Source: Gautieria morchelliformis (taxonomy: Eukaryota; Basidiomycota; Agaricomycetes; Gomphales; Gomphaceae). From it: DNA of 64,000 nt. The stretch covers positions 1 through 64,000 of the forward strand of contig WHVA01000514.1 of NCBI GenBank assembly GCA_015179125.1, written 5' to 3'. The number at the start of each line of letters is the position of its first letter. The stretch's first letter is position 1. Shown here one piece after another: positions 35,196-45,375 of the stretch. The notes beneath the pieces were generated by a model. That model worked only from the letters and a program-made list of their open reading frames with translations, was not told the origin of the DNA and searched no databases. The translations under genes and the position numbers were made by a program.

Positions 35196-35370
35196 TGGCT
35201 CGGTAGGATCTGAAAGACAATTCCAATACAAACACCCTAGCAGTCAAGATGTAGCAACTCACATTAACCATCCCATTCTCACCTTTCTAATCTTTGAGCA
35301 TGGGGAAATTGGTTGCCATAGAAGATGTAGCTATCCACACACTCTGGCCAACCAATACCCTCAAAAAACC

Positions 35371-36655
35371 ATATCCTGTGATGCTTCAAACTGGACTGTG
35401 TTTGTAATTCAATATTAATTTGGTTCATGGAGGTTATTCATAAAGTCTATGTACTACGAGATAAGAACCTACATAGTATATATTTCAAAACTACTATTTC
35501 TAATACATAAGAGTATTATTCTATCAGATTTATAGAGCAACACTAATGCATATAAAACTTCTGTATGAGTATGTTCATCTCGGTTGAAAAGATACATTAG
35601 AATATTATAGTAAGAGACTGAAGATGGATAGACACTTAGAATAGATAAAAGGAGGATATACAATATAGAATATATGTATATATAATATGATATGTATGGC
35701 AGTATAGTACTAATTATATAGTAACACCAATATGGATTATATTAAAAGTTGGTAGAAACCCAAATATACGGATTTCTCGTTGGCAGAGCTGCCGCTCGGG
35801 GAGGGACAAAAGAAGAATTATTTATTTCTGTTTTATAAAATGTAAAATATACTTTCTATTCATATCCCAATTATGAGCTTTTCTTTATATTATGAGTTAA
35901 AAATAGAATGAAAATACATACACGTCCTAGAAAGATATGATCACACTCCCATGGAAATATCATTCATGCTTTGCTGCTGGAGTCAGTGATCTGTGTGCAG
36001 ATTTGAGAATTGCATCTTGAGGAACATGCCAGGAAATGGACTGCATGTAGTGCGTGTGCATGCACAAGCCTAGGATACTGACTTGGCATGAAATACATGT
36101 TCGGTTATATTAGTTGGTAAATGCTATGAAGCAGAATGGAGCATACCATACCATCATCACAGCCCTACATGTCGGGCTATCTACATCAGGACTGAGCTTG
36201 GATCAGTGTCGACTATCGCTCCAACATGCTAATACGTGAAAATATAGCATCAATAATAATGATTTACATACTGTTCATCGCAAGCGGTTCTGTCTACATA
36301 CTCAGACTGCCGGGCTATTACCGTTGGACGTTCTTTGTCTTTCACTCTGTATGCAACTACAAGGGGCAAAGAGTGCTATACAAGGTTTTTCGTGGGGAGC
36401 AGGTGACGTTAGAGATAGTACTGTAGCCGCACAACCAATGGCTCAATAACGCATCACGGCACCCTTTGAGCCGAGCCATTTTGGGCGCTTGTAACGTGTC
36501 ATGGTGGCTTCTGAGCTTTCATCAAGTTGGTTGTGTCACGGTAAGATATAAATACTTATACTGTAGGGTGTACTTAATAGCTGCTTTACAATCACTTTTA
36601 ACCTCCATCAAGAACAAATATTTGTAGAGCTGATTAGGCTGTTTTTTTTGCACAT
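35371..36655. repeat. AT-rich intergenic with a short repeat shared with 59.4 kb
   Basis: No gene is supported. A segment around 35,740-35,830 (attaaaagttggtagaaa ... cagagctgccgctcgggg ... agggacaaaag) is closely similar to 59,395-59,490, and both sit after an AT-rich zone of imperfect TATA-like repeats. The shared segment may be the end of an unidentified element. A T-run and C-run at 36,641-36,660 precede the hAT target site. Confidence 0.5.
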
Positions 36656-38679
36656 CCCCCTGCTAGTGATGCTCAGGCCGGGCTGGGCTCGGAAAGCCCG
36701 GGCTTGGGCTGGGCTTGAGCAGGCTCAGGCTCAATGAAACCTCGAGCCCAGCCCATTACCTGGGCTCAGGCTGGGTCGGGCTCAGCCCCGGGCTTCAACT
36801 ATGAAAAACAGATATGAAAAAAAAAAAAATATGATTAAGCCGTAGCATCAATATCAAATATTTTCTTATTCGTCATCACTCTTCTCAATGTCGGCAAGTG
36901 CACTTGTATCCCAGGTAGTGTCCCCTTCATTGCTTCCATAAGAAACTACCACATCATCATCCAAGGCCATCTCGGTTCTGGTGCATGGCCCGGGTTCACG
37001 TAGAATTACTTCATGTCGCAACATGCACTTGAGGCATTGAAGTGCTTCAACGATGTTGCCCTTAAGGCGACTTTGGCACTTGCTGATGGTAATGCCTGAA
37101 GATGAAAAGGCGCGTTCGCTTGATACAAAGGACACCATAATGGGAAGATGATCTGCAGCTAATAGTGCCCATACCGGGAGCCGTTGAGAATTGAGCTAAA
37201 AGATGCATAACAGTTAGATTGACATAAATTAGAATGGTGACAACTTTTACCCCCCACCACTGGACAATTGACTGTCCAGGTGCGAGTTCATCTCGCGCAT
37301 CGAGATACAAATTATATTCCTTAAGCCATAGGTTTTTGGGATCTATTTCAGCAGTGGATGGATGAGTATCCTCATCCGAGTCCCCATCGTTGCTCAGCTC
37401 TCTCAGGAGCATAGTGATTTTTTTCTCAGAGGGTCGAGTTCTCTTGACCAATGAATGAGATGATGGTGCCGCATTGACTTCCATAAAACGCTCCCGGAAC
37501 TATGAAATAGACTCAGTAGTGTACCAAGTTGGAAATTCATGATTACATACCAACTTCTGGATGTTATCTTTGATGTCGTTCTGCAGGTTCTTGGGCCGAT
37601 GTCTCTTGAAATGGTGCACCTTCTGGCTGGGATCAAGTACTGCAATAACAATTCAGATATCAGATATGAATGCAAAGGAGCTAAAATGAACTGACCCATC
37701 ATAAGAATAAATGCATCCGAATCGGCAGTCTTGTCATAATACTCGGTGATTTTTCGAATGGCAGCTTGAATAGCCGCTGTAAATGGCAAATACTTCTCCT
37801 TGTTAAGGCGGGTGGTCCATGCTTTGTGCAAGGCTTCCAGGGCAGGGAGGGTAAGGTGTAAGCTAGAGCCAGCATCCGATGAAAATGCCTGCTGAGCTTT
37901 GTCGGCATGCTAGAGTACGGTTAGCGCCACATGTTTGAAAATATTGCAACTTACTCCGAGAAGATCAATAAATGCTTTGAGGCGATCCCATTCAATGTCG
38001 CTGAACTTCAGTGCACGAAGCTTTGCCTATTTAGTGAGGTCAGACTCCTCCCAACTCATTTCGGTAACAAAACGATCGACAAACTGATCTGATGAGCCAA
38101 AGGGTAGGTAGTGAAGCGATTGACTACTCACTTGTCTTAGCATCTCAGCATGATCACACATCTATCAGTTGTATGGGAGTTACCCCTTCCTTGCGTGCCT
38201 GGATTTTCATGAACAGATCCTTGTGTTTCACTGACGAGCGCTCCTAATAACAATATGAAGAAGCCATGACGAGCATGAGTAGAGTCAGCATACCTTGACG
38301 GCAATAGCACAAATGAGGCCAACTTCATCCCGTATCATATCATCTGTATCTGGGATATGGTCGTCAGGTTCACAGGGTCGTAGTGTGGTGCTTGCGAGCG
38401 GGTTTTAATAAAGGCCTGTGTCACTAGGTTAATAACATGTGGCCACCTAGACCATAGCATTAAAATTCATTCCAAGAGCAAAAACATACATGTACACACC
38501 GTACACACCGCTTCACTGCTGGGAAGTCTTTTCCGGTCCTCTGGCTTATGTACTGTGCAAAAAATGACATCATTGTTTCATCATTAGAAGCATTATCACA
38601 TGTCACAAAGCCAATCTTCCAGAATAGGTCAGAATGGTGGCTTAGATGCTTTGATTTGAAGTTACCTTGTGTACAATAC

Positions 38680-39955
38680 TGTCATGACACATTTATTCCT
38701 CATAACTCAGGTGCTCTGTCATGACATTTCTCACCCCATTTCCGTGTTCGTTCCGATCGCCATTGTCATGTTCGGCAACCGATGTTTGCTGATTCGAGCC
38801 CGTTACCATCGCCACGCCGTTGAACGCACGACCGACGGTTTTGGACTGACTTGAAAAGTCATCACTGGGTCTACCACCTCCTCTGCTCGACCCTCTCCCG
38901 ATGGTATTCTGACAATCGGATTGTCACGACCTATGTATTTCCTGCACCTTGTTACCCCATTTCCCTTGTTCGCTACTCCTCCCCCGTGTTCACTCGGCTT
39001 TGCCCCTCCCTTCGGCCATGCAACTTCTATGTTCTCTCCGTTCACCCTTTGCCGCATTTCGCTGAACTGCTATTCGCTGCTCGCACATTTCGCCAACAAG
39101 GCACGCCATCAAAAACGATCGATACCATTTACCCGGCGTAATGATTCATCACTAACCCCATCATCTTCTTAAATCCAACCCCTTTGGGTTTTCGTATGGC
39201 CAAAGTATGTTCGCGGAGCGTTCCTTCCATAGGTCGTGTGGGATCGACCCAGTGGACGAAGAGTCCATGCAGGGTGACATATATGCGGGTCCCAAGACAT
39301 GGTTTCGTACATAAGTACCTTCGCCACCTTTACTCTCCGTCGTTTCATGTTCGCACCCCTCCCTCACTCTATTATATGTTTATTCCATCTCCTTAGTATC
39401 ATGACTGCGCACCCCTATCCAACCCTGACTCGTGACAGCCTCTTTCCTATTCGCCGATACCGTACGAGCATTAGATATAAGTAGTTTACATTCGCATGTA
39501 TATTCCCCAGTTCAATTATCATACGTCGTCCATCTTGTGCAAACTTGACCTCGCTGTGATCATCGTCTTGAGCCTCTCCTTGAAGATTTCTATCTTCGAC
39601 CAGCCAAGGGCTTAGGCATCACTGGTGAGTTCTCATACTTCATCTTCGTTACCTTAGCCTTCAAATTACTTTCTGTGCTGTTGGCGGAGGGCTCCGAAGG
39701 AGCACCTTCGCCAGCAAAGGGACCGTCGAAACTTAGACAGCCCTTCCGCGATATCTTGCACGTTACATCGTCAAGTGCTGCGAGCTATTTCGCTACGACT
39801 GTAGGTAGGGCGAGCCCCGTTCGGGCAACTCCCTTGTTTCGTGAACATTCATCGGTTCACTTATTCGCCGAACAGCATACTTATTCGCACAAGTTATTCG
39901 GGATTCGTTGTGTTCACTAATACACGATATTAACGCCTAAAAACCAATCTTGACA
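38680..39955 (-). mobile_element. Solo LTR, family 1, copy D (long form)
   Basis: The 1,276-bp copy has TGTCATGACAC at its left and CCAATCTTGACA at its right, with a perfect target duplication AATAC (38675-38679, 39956-39960). It carries the same extended tail as copy C. It is inserted in the hAT transposase gene. The hairpin at 39683-39712 has one weakened pair. Confidence 0.94.
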
Positions 39956-40288
39956 AATACTTAGCCTGTCAACGATCCTGAAGAGTGCGCCGCCCAATCG
40001 TTTCCCATTGTGCGCGTTATTCAGTTGGGTAAAGCTGAACAGGGAACTCTGGACCTCCCAGGAACCAGGCATCGACTCCTGTATCCAATGGCCGGTGACC
40101 GCAAAGTGTGCATCGACATTGGAGGCCTGCCATGCATCACAGGTGAGACTGATTAGTCCCTTCACTGTCGCCCCCTGCCATAGTATATGAATGAGATATA
40201 AAGTCATGGAGGTGGTGGAAAACTCACGTTAAGTCTCTCTTTGAGATTCGTCAGCTGCATCCTGAATTTACTCATGACTAGCCAATAG

Positions 40289-40308
40289 ACCCGTGCTTCG
40301 CACCGGGT
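40289..40308 (-). other. Helitron 3'-terminal hairpin
   Basis: The inverted repeat acccgtgcttcgcaccgggt forms an ACCCG/CGGGT and TGC/GCA stem with a one-base bulge and TTC loop, 7 nt from the CTAG terminus. Such hairpins terminate rolling-circle transposition. Confidence 0.7.
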
Positions 40309-40779
40309 TAGTTAAGGTTAACATTGCACAGGGGTAGTCAATATATTACAGAATTATTTGGTGAAATGAAGCTACATATTTAATCAGGCTTTAGCAGCAC
40401 ATCTTTGTATACAATATTAGATGTTGTGTTCCCCTTCCCTAAAGAACATGGACTCTGTTATGATAAATACTGCATATTGCAAGTCTATTCCTACCATGCC
40501 CCTCTGCTGCACACCAGGATGTGGCACAGCACTGGGTAGGGACCACTGGGGACCCATGGGATGAGCTTGAATGCACTTGGACCACTGCTATGGTGGATAC
40601 CCGTGGTTAGGTCCAACACATTGGGTAAATAAAACTTGGGATAAGTACAATCATTCAGATAAGTAAAACACATCTTATCACAATTGAAAGTAGCTCTAAA
40701 TAATGCATCAGGGTAGGTAATATCACCACCCATTTCTCCCATGTCTGTGTGCCCCTCATGGGTAGCATATCCCTATGTA

Positions 40780-40956
40780 TGGCATGTGTTCCCAGAGTGT
40801 AGTGTGTCCCGCAAGTATAGTGTGCATAGCATGTTCCCCATGTGTAGCGTGTTCCCCATTTGTAGCGTGTTCCCCATGTGTAAGGTCTCTCCCATGTGTA
40901 GTGTGTCCCCCATGCGTAGTGTGTCTCCCAAGTATATCATGTGTATTATGTCCCTT
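40780..40956 (+). repeat. Minisatellite in the Helitron-like element, part 1
   Basis: Imperfect tandem copies of a roughly 19-20-bp unit, of type cccatgtgtagcgtgttcc with variants. The array resumes at 41,606 after an LTR insertion, where the same unit continues to about 41,755. Confidence 0.75.
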
Positions 40957-41605
40957 TGTTACGACCCTGCATTTCCAACTTCTGACACTCAGTTCTGCCT
41001 CCCTTCCGACATCCCAGTAATTCTGACAATCCCACCCCTTGTTATATCCTTTCTTCTTTCGACTCTATTACTTGCACCAGACTCAACTCGCAGCACAGCA
41101 AGACCATATGGCCAGCCCCTCTGGAGTCCCATTGTTCCGTTATGTCAGATATGCTTTCTGTCCCCTTGTTCTTTTGCCCATTGTTCTTGACTCTACCCTG
41201 CACCCCCTTGTAGTCCTTTGTTCTCAATTAGTTACTTACCCCATATATCTTATCTGACTTCCACTTTCTTTGGAATATGCTTAGTACTACCCGATTACCT
41301 GTTGTCTCAGCTCTTTGTATGAAAGGCCTCACGTATGCTCATTATTCTGGAATCAGATAATCACCTTTGATACATGATTTCCTTTGCTCTATCTCCTGCT
41401 CTTAGCATAGCGAGTAGCACAGCACCTCCATCTTTTAGCCTTCCGCCTTCCAACTTAACTCTTGGCCTTTAACTTACTTTGATACTTTCCGACTTCTGAC
41501 TTACAATCCGAAATACTTAGGACAATAGTTCATTGGGGACGCAACACATAGGTTGAAGCCACCGTCCTTTCTAGTTCCAACTTCCAGGAATCACAATACA
41601 TAACA
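40957..41605. mobile_element. Solo LTR of an unrelated family (copy H)
   Basis: A 649-bp insert starting TGTTACGACCC and ending ATACATAACA, i.e. TGTTA...TAACA inverted ends, flanked by CCCTT (40952-40956 and 41606-41610). It interrupts the minisatellite. No ORF of interest lies inside. Strand cannot be fixed without an internal domain. Confidence 0.8.
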
Positions 41606-41760
41606 CCCTTGTGCATAGCATGTCTCTTGTTTGTAGTGTATCTCCCATGTGTAGCATGTCCCCCGAGTGTAGCATGTCCCCCGAGTGTAGCATGTCCCCC
41701 AAGTATAGTGTGCAGAGCATGTCCCTTGTTTGTAGTGTGTAGCATAACCCTAAGAGCCTA
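41606..41760 (+). repeat. Minisatellite in the Helitron-like element, part 2
   Basis: Continuation of the 40,780 array: repeated units such as agcatgtcccccgagtgt. Two units near 41,665-41,700 are nearly identical to each other. Confidence 0.75.
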
Positions 41761-42059
41761 AAAGTGAACTTATTGTAGGGGCAGAGAAAATAAATAAATG
41801 TCAGAGGGTTTACAATGGATAATAGAGAAATAGACTTATATTTTGCAAGCAGAGACTGTTGTCATTAATTTATTAGCAAAGTCAAGGAATTTTTTTGATA
41901 TCTATTTTGACAAATATACAGTATATATATACATAAAAAATAAATAAAATAGATAAATAACAATTAAAAAAAAAGAGACACTGATCCTAATAACTATCAA
42001 AAAGGAGATATGAGAGCAAGAAACATACTACACACAGGAATGGTGGGAGCCCTGAACCT

Positions 42060-42845
42060 GGGCTAGATAAAAAAAAATAAACAAAAAAAGAGGATAAAAA
42101 AGCGAAAACTTATTGCAAGAAATGTCAGAAAAAAACACACCACAGGCAGTGATGATGATCAAGAAATGTGGGAGGCAATAAGAGGAGCAGTCCAGGCTGA
42201 AAGGAAGTCAAAAAGTGGTTAAAAAAGCGAAAATGTTGAAAGAAATACCATGGAGAGAAGCTAATCCTAATAAATGTCAAAACAACACAAATATGATAGC
42301 ATGACACACACCAGATGCAGCAATGGCAGACAGGAAAGGTGGGAGGCACTGAGAGGAGGAACCTGGGCTGAAAAGATGGCAAAAAGAGGATAAAAAAGCG
42401 AAAATTAGGGGAAGAAATGACAGATATGATAAGGAAAGAACACACAGGAGGCAGTAGTGATGACCAAGCAAGGTGGAGGCAATGGGAGGAGCAACCTAAG
42501 CTGAAAAGAAGTCAAACAGAGATTAAAAAAGCGAAAATTATAGCAAGAAATAGCAATATTTACCATGGAGAGAAGCTGATTCTAATAAATATCAAAACAT
42601 GATAGCAAGACACATACCAGATGCAGCAATACCAGACAGGCAAGGTGGGAGGCATTGAGAGAGGGTGCTGAAAAGAAGACAAAAAGAGGATAAAAAAGCG
42701 AAAATTATTGGAGGAAATGATAGATATGATAGGAAAAAACACACCAAAGCCAGTAATAACCATCAAGAAAGGTGGGAGGCTATGAGAGGGGCAGCCTAGG
42801 GTGAAAAGAAGTCAAAAGAGGATAAAAAAGCGAAAATATTTACCT
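42060..42845 (+). repeat. Tandem array with gataaaaaagcgaaaat core
   Basis: Six copies of a core close to gataaaaaagcgaaaa occur near 42,093, 42,218, 42,388, 42,522, 42,690 and 42,820, each embedded in a longer unit of about 125-170 bp that also contains agaaatgacagatatgat and gaaaggtgggaggcaatgag type strings. Two unit variants seem to alternate. No protein is encoded. Confidence 0.75.
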
Positions 42846-42867
42846 GAGGGGACTGTAGAGAGACAGA

Positions 42868-43080
42868 GAGCCCCAGTAACAGACACAGAAAGAGCCAGAC
42901 ACAGAGAAAGCTAGTAGCAGACACAGAGAGAGCCAGACACAGAGAGAGCCAGACACAGAGAGAGCCAGACACAGCGAGAGCCAGCAGCAGACACAAAGAT
43001 CCAGCAGCAGACACAGAGATCCAGTAGCAGACACAGAGATCCAGCAGCAGACAGACAGATCCAGCAGGCACAGAGACAGT
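42868..43080 (+). repeat. Purine-rich tandem repeat (cagacacagagagagc)
   Basis: Short units of type agccagacacagagag and gatccagcagcagacacaga repeat many times. The apparent Leu/Ser/Cys-rich frames on the minus strand are by-products of the repeat. Confidence 0.8.
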
Positions 43081-44740
43081 GGGCAAGAGAGCCAGAGGTT
43101 GCCAGTTGAACCAGAGGAAATGGCAGCAGGAGGGTTGAGGGAAGGTGCGCGCGCACGCAGCAGCGTTGGACGCGAACTGGTCACGTGACCAGGGCCGCTG
43201 GCCAGTAGAAAGTTGGATGCGTGGTTTGTTTGCGTCTTAGTCAGGATTATGTAAAACGCAAACACCCCCACAACCACCCACGCACCCATCTTTATACTAT
43301 TGATCTCATCATGTGTTCCATTGCGCATAGGAAGGATGACTCCTTTCGTTGCCCGTGCCCCAATATCAATCATCTTCTTGAATGATGGATGGGTTAGGGC
43401 CTGAATCAGCTGTATGCACCCAGGTGAGAGACTGCAGCTGATCTTTCACACAATGTGACTCACCTGGTCCATGATAATCAGCCATTCTATTGCTGCATCA
43501 TGGATTACCGTATTGGTAAATGGAACTACATGCTCTTTTTAGGAATTTCCTTCAAGTGTTCATCGAGCGTTCCTTGCTCAAATCTTGCCACAGCGTCTTC
43601 CTGCGCTCGCTTAGCCTTCAATACCTTGGGGAGCTTTGATTCAAAGTTGTGAGTATATGCCCACATGTTATATTTAGCCTGTATGATCTACTCAATCACT
43701 GGAAGTTGTCAGCCGTCCAAGACCGAACCTGACCTTATGGTTGTCTAGCGACTCAATATGTCAACGCAGGGTCGTTGTGTCACTGACGAGTCTTAATCTG
43801 GACAAATGACAGCATGTGATTTCACAACCCAGATATAATCCGACGCACTTACCCACAGATTTTACAAGAACGACATTTCCAAACTTTTCCATCCTTGCCA
43901 GTCAGAGCCACTGGTTCTTCAAAAAATTCGCTGAGGTCACGATTTGCATCCTTTCGAATCGTCTTCATCGATGGTGCAGCAGAGAGATCGACGATATTGA
44001 TGTCAGCGAGCACATTGTCAGCATCAACGTCAATGGGATCTACAGCCGACTTGTGGGGCTTCATAGCTGGGCAACAATGCAAGGTAAGCCTACTAAATCA
44101 TCTGAACTGAGAAAATGCCGCTTACTATGCCTTTGTTTCTTCTTATGCTGGGTTTTGGTGCCGCCAGTCGAATCACTGGAATTTTCTCTCTCGTCCGCTG
44201 CAAGTTCTGAGTCGGTGAGTTCAAGAATGTCGAGTGTCTTCCTCTTATTCACACGGGAAGAGCTGTTGTCTTCAGTCGTTTCACCAGTTGTTTGAGCAGA
44301 TCCCTCCTCTACAGCCGGTTCACCGATGCTCTCTGGTGATGGAGCGGAGGGCAGTCTAGCCGCGGCGAGCCATTTGGCAGCAGCATGTGAAGCAAGTGCC
44401 GGAACGGACACATTGCTGGGGTCGGTGACCTTCTCTGTTGCAGTAATTCTGCGCTTCGGTCGACTGCTGTTGGTGATCCCTGACATATGTCTTCAGGCAG
44501 GAGGGAAAATTGTGAGAAAGAACTCTGTTTAATGTATATACAGTTGCCGTCCAAATCGAGGCAAAGGTGTACCATATAAGTGCTGCAAAGCCCGGGCTTA
44601 AGCCCAGGGCCTGGGGCTTCCGCGACTTAGAAGCCCGGCCCATTTGGTGGGCTCAAACCGGGCTGGGTCGGGCTCGGCTCGGGCTCAAACAGGGCTTGGT
44701 CGGGGCTTGAGCCCGACCCCAGAGCATCACTACCCCCTGC

Positions 44741-45375
44741 CTCTCGGTCCATCTTTGGCTTCAGTCTGCTCTCCTTTCCCCACTTTTTTTGCCGAGTTAC
44801 TTATGCTCTCCTCATTCTCCGTGACTTCTCACTTTCTTTTTCGAAGGGTTTCAGACACAAGTACCGTAGAAAAAAATGGCGCTGTAATAAAAATTTATAC
44901 AAGTCTAAGCGAGGCAAGGCCTGAGCCATGTCACGCATCACGGGGACCCTTGAGCCATTGTCCCGGTGGAAGTTCCGTGTCACGCAAAATATCGTTGAGC
45001 CATTGGTCGTGCTCGACGTCGACGATGTCACACCGTCATTGCGAACTAATTCCCAGGCTGTCACATAGTGTGACGACCATCCTGCATTGCCTCCCAGCGA
45101 ATAGTAAAGCACCTTCTCATAAGCGTGTTAGCAGTTCTCGCTGGCAGTTTCAAATCCCTGCGCTGCAGGCCAGAAGTTTGCCGGATCACCCGCTTTATGT
45201 AATGTCTTGGATGCCATGATAGCCAGCTGTGAGCTGTGTGATTCGTCGGATGTTGGTCGGAACACCGCGTCATGCATCATGGAGCGCTCGCTGTCAGGAA
45301 GTCTGACGCCCAGGCTTTCCTTTCTCTCACCATCTGCACAAAGCCAAGGTGGAGGGGTGTACGATGGATTCTAGC
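44741..45375. other. Intergenic, right flank of the hAT element
   Basis: No gene is supported. The string gagccat occurs repeatedly around 44,920-45,010, and caaccaatggctcaa-like strings also occur on the other side of the hAT near 36,430, so the target may have been a locus with repeated CCAAT-type motifs. Confidence 0.4.

Larger units (their letters stand above)
31255..35370 (+). repeat. Inverted segmental duplication, arm 2
   Basis: This is the inverted partner of 10,565-13,460, interrupted by about 1.1 kb of inserted sequence between about 31,440 and 32,560. Matching landmarks include the string gtccatgtccgtgggcgggagag, the run attctaataatatcatgct, cacttccagcccatgcc and the whole DUF6533 gene. 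It begins right beside the aldehyde dehydrogenase pseudogene. Confidence 0.8.
40278..43303 (-). mobile_element. Non-autonomous Helitron-like element
   Basis: On the minus strand the insert starts TCAATAGTATAAAGATGGG and ends ...CTATTGGCTAG, with a hairpin 7 nt before the CTAG. The bordering host bases are A and T. Removing it joins hAT codons for THDEI to MSKFRMQLTNLKERLN in frame. TC start, CTAG end, 3' hairpin and A^T target are the classical Helitron signature. No Rep/helicase gene is present. The inside is tandem repeat arrays plus a solo LTR. Confidence 0.75.
36869..44486 (-). pseudogene. hAT transposase, split by insertions and frameshifts
   Basis: It would cut and paste the element. 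On the minus strand the N-terminus (from 44,486) is disordered and Ser/Lys-rich, followed by a BED-type zinc finger start (KVWKCRSCK, then TTLR and HIESLDNHK with a TGA at 43,761-43,763 between them). Then come ESKLPKVLKAKRAQEDAVAR, AAIEWLIIMDQ, ALTHPSFKKMIDIGARATKG, the catalytic-region motif SLTCDAWQASNVDAHFAVTG (near 40,100), and the C-terminal dimerisation block SSERAFSSSGITISKCQSRL (near 37,100). Introns are about 50 bp. LTR D cuts it after LFRIVDRLS and the Helitron-like element cuts it after GTHDEI. The stop, at least one frameshift (near 43,540) and the insertions make it dead. Confidence 0.85.
36664..44732 (-). mobile_element. hAT DNA transposon with perfect 8-bp target duplication and nested insertions
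   Basis: Terminal inverted repeats start TAGTGATGCTC (36,664) and end GAGCATCACTA (44,732), continuing inwards as diverged GC-rich repeats of gggct/agccc type. Both sides are flanked by CCCCCTGC (36,656-36,663 and 44,733-44,740), the 8-bp duplication expected for hAT. The total is 8,069 bp, but LTR D with its target duplication (1,281 bp) and the Helitron-like element (3,026 bp) are later arrivals, leaving about 3.76 kb. The TIR-adjacent regions contain many copies of a gggctgggctcgg motif. Confidence 0.95.

Noticed and set aside
42840..43373. 177-codon minus frame rich in Leu, Ser and Cys
   Set aside because: Its first part is hAT transposase, the rest is Helitron 5' sequence and the cagacacagag repeat, so it is not one protein.
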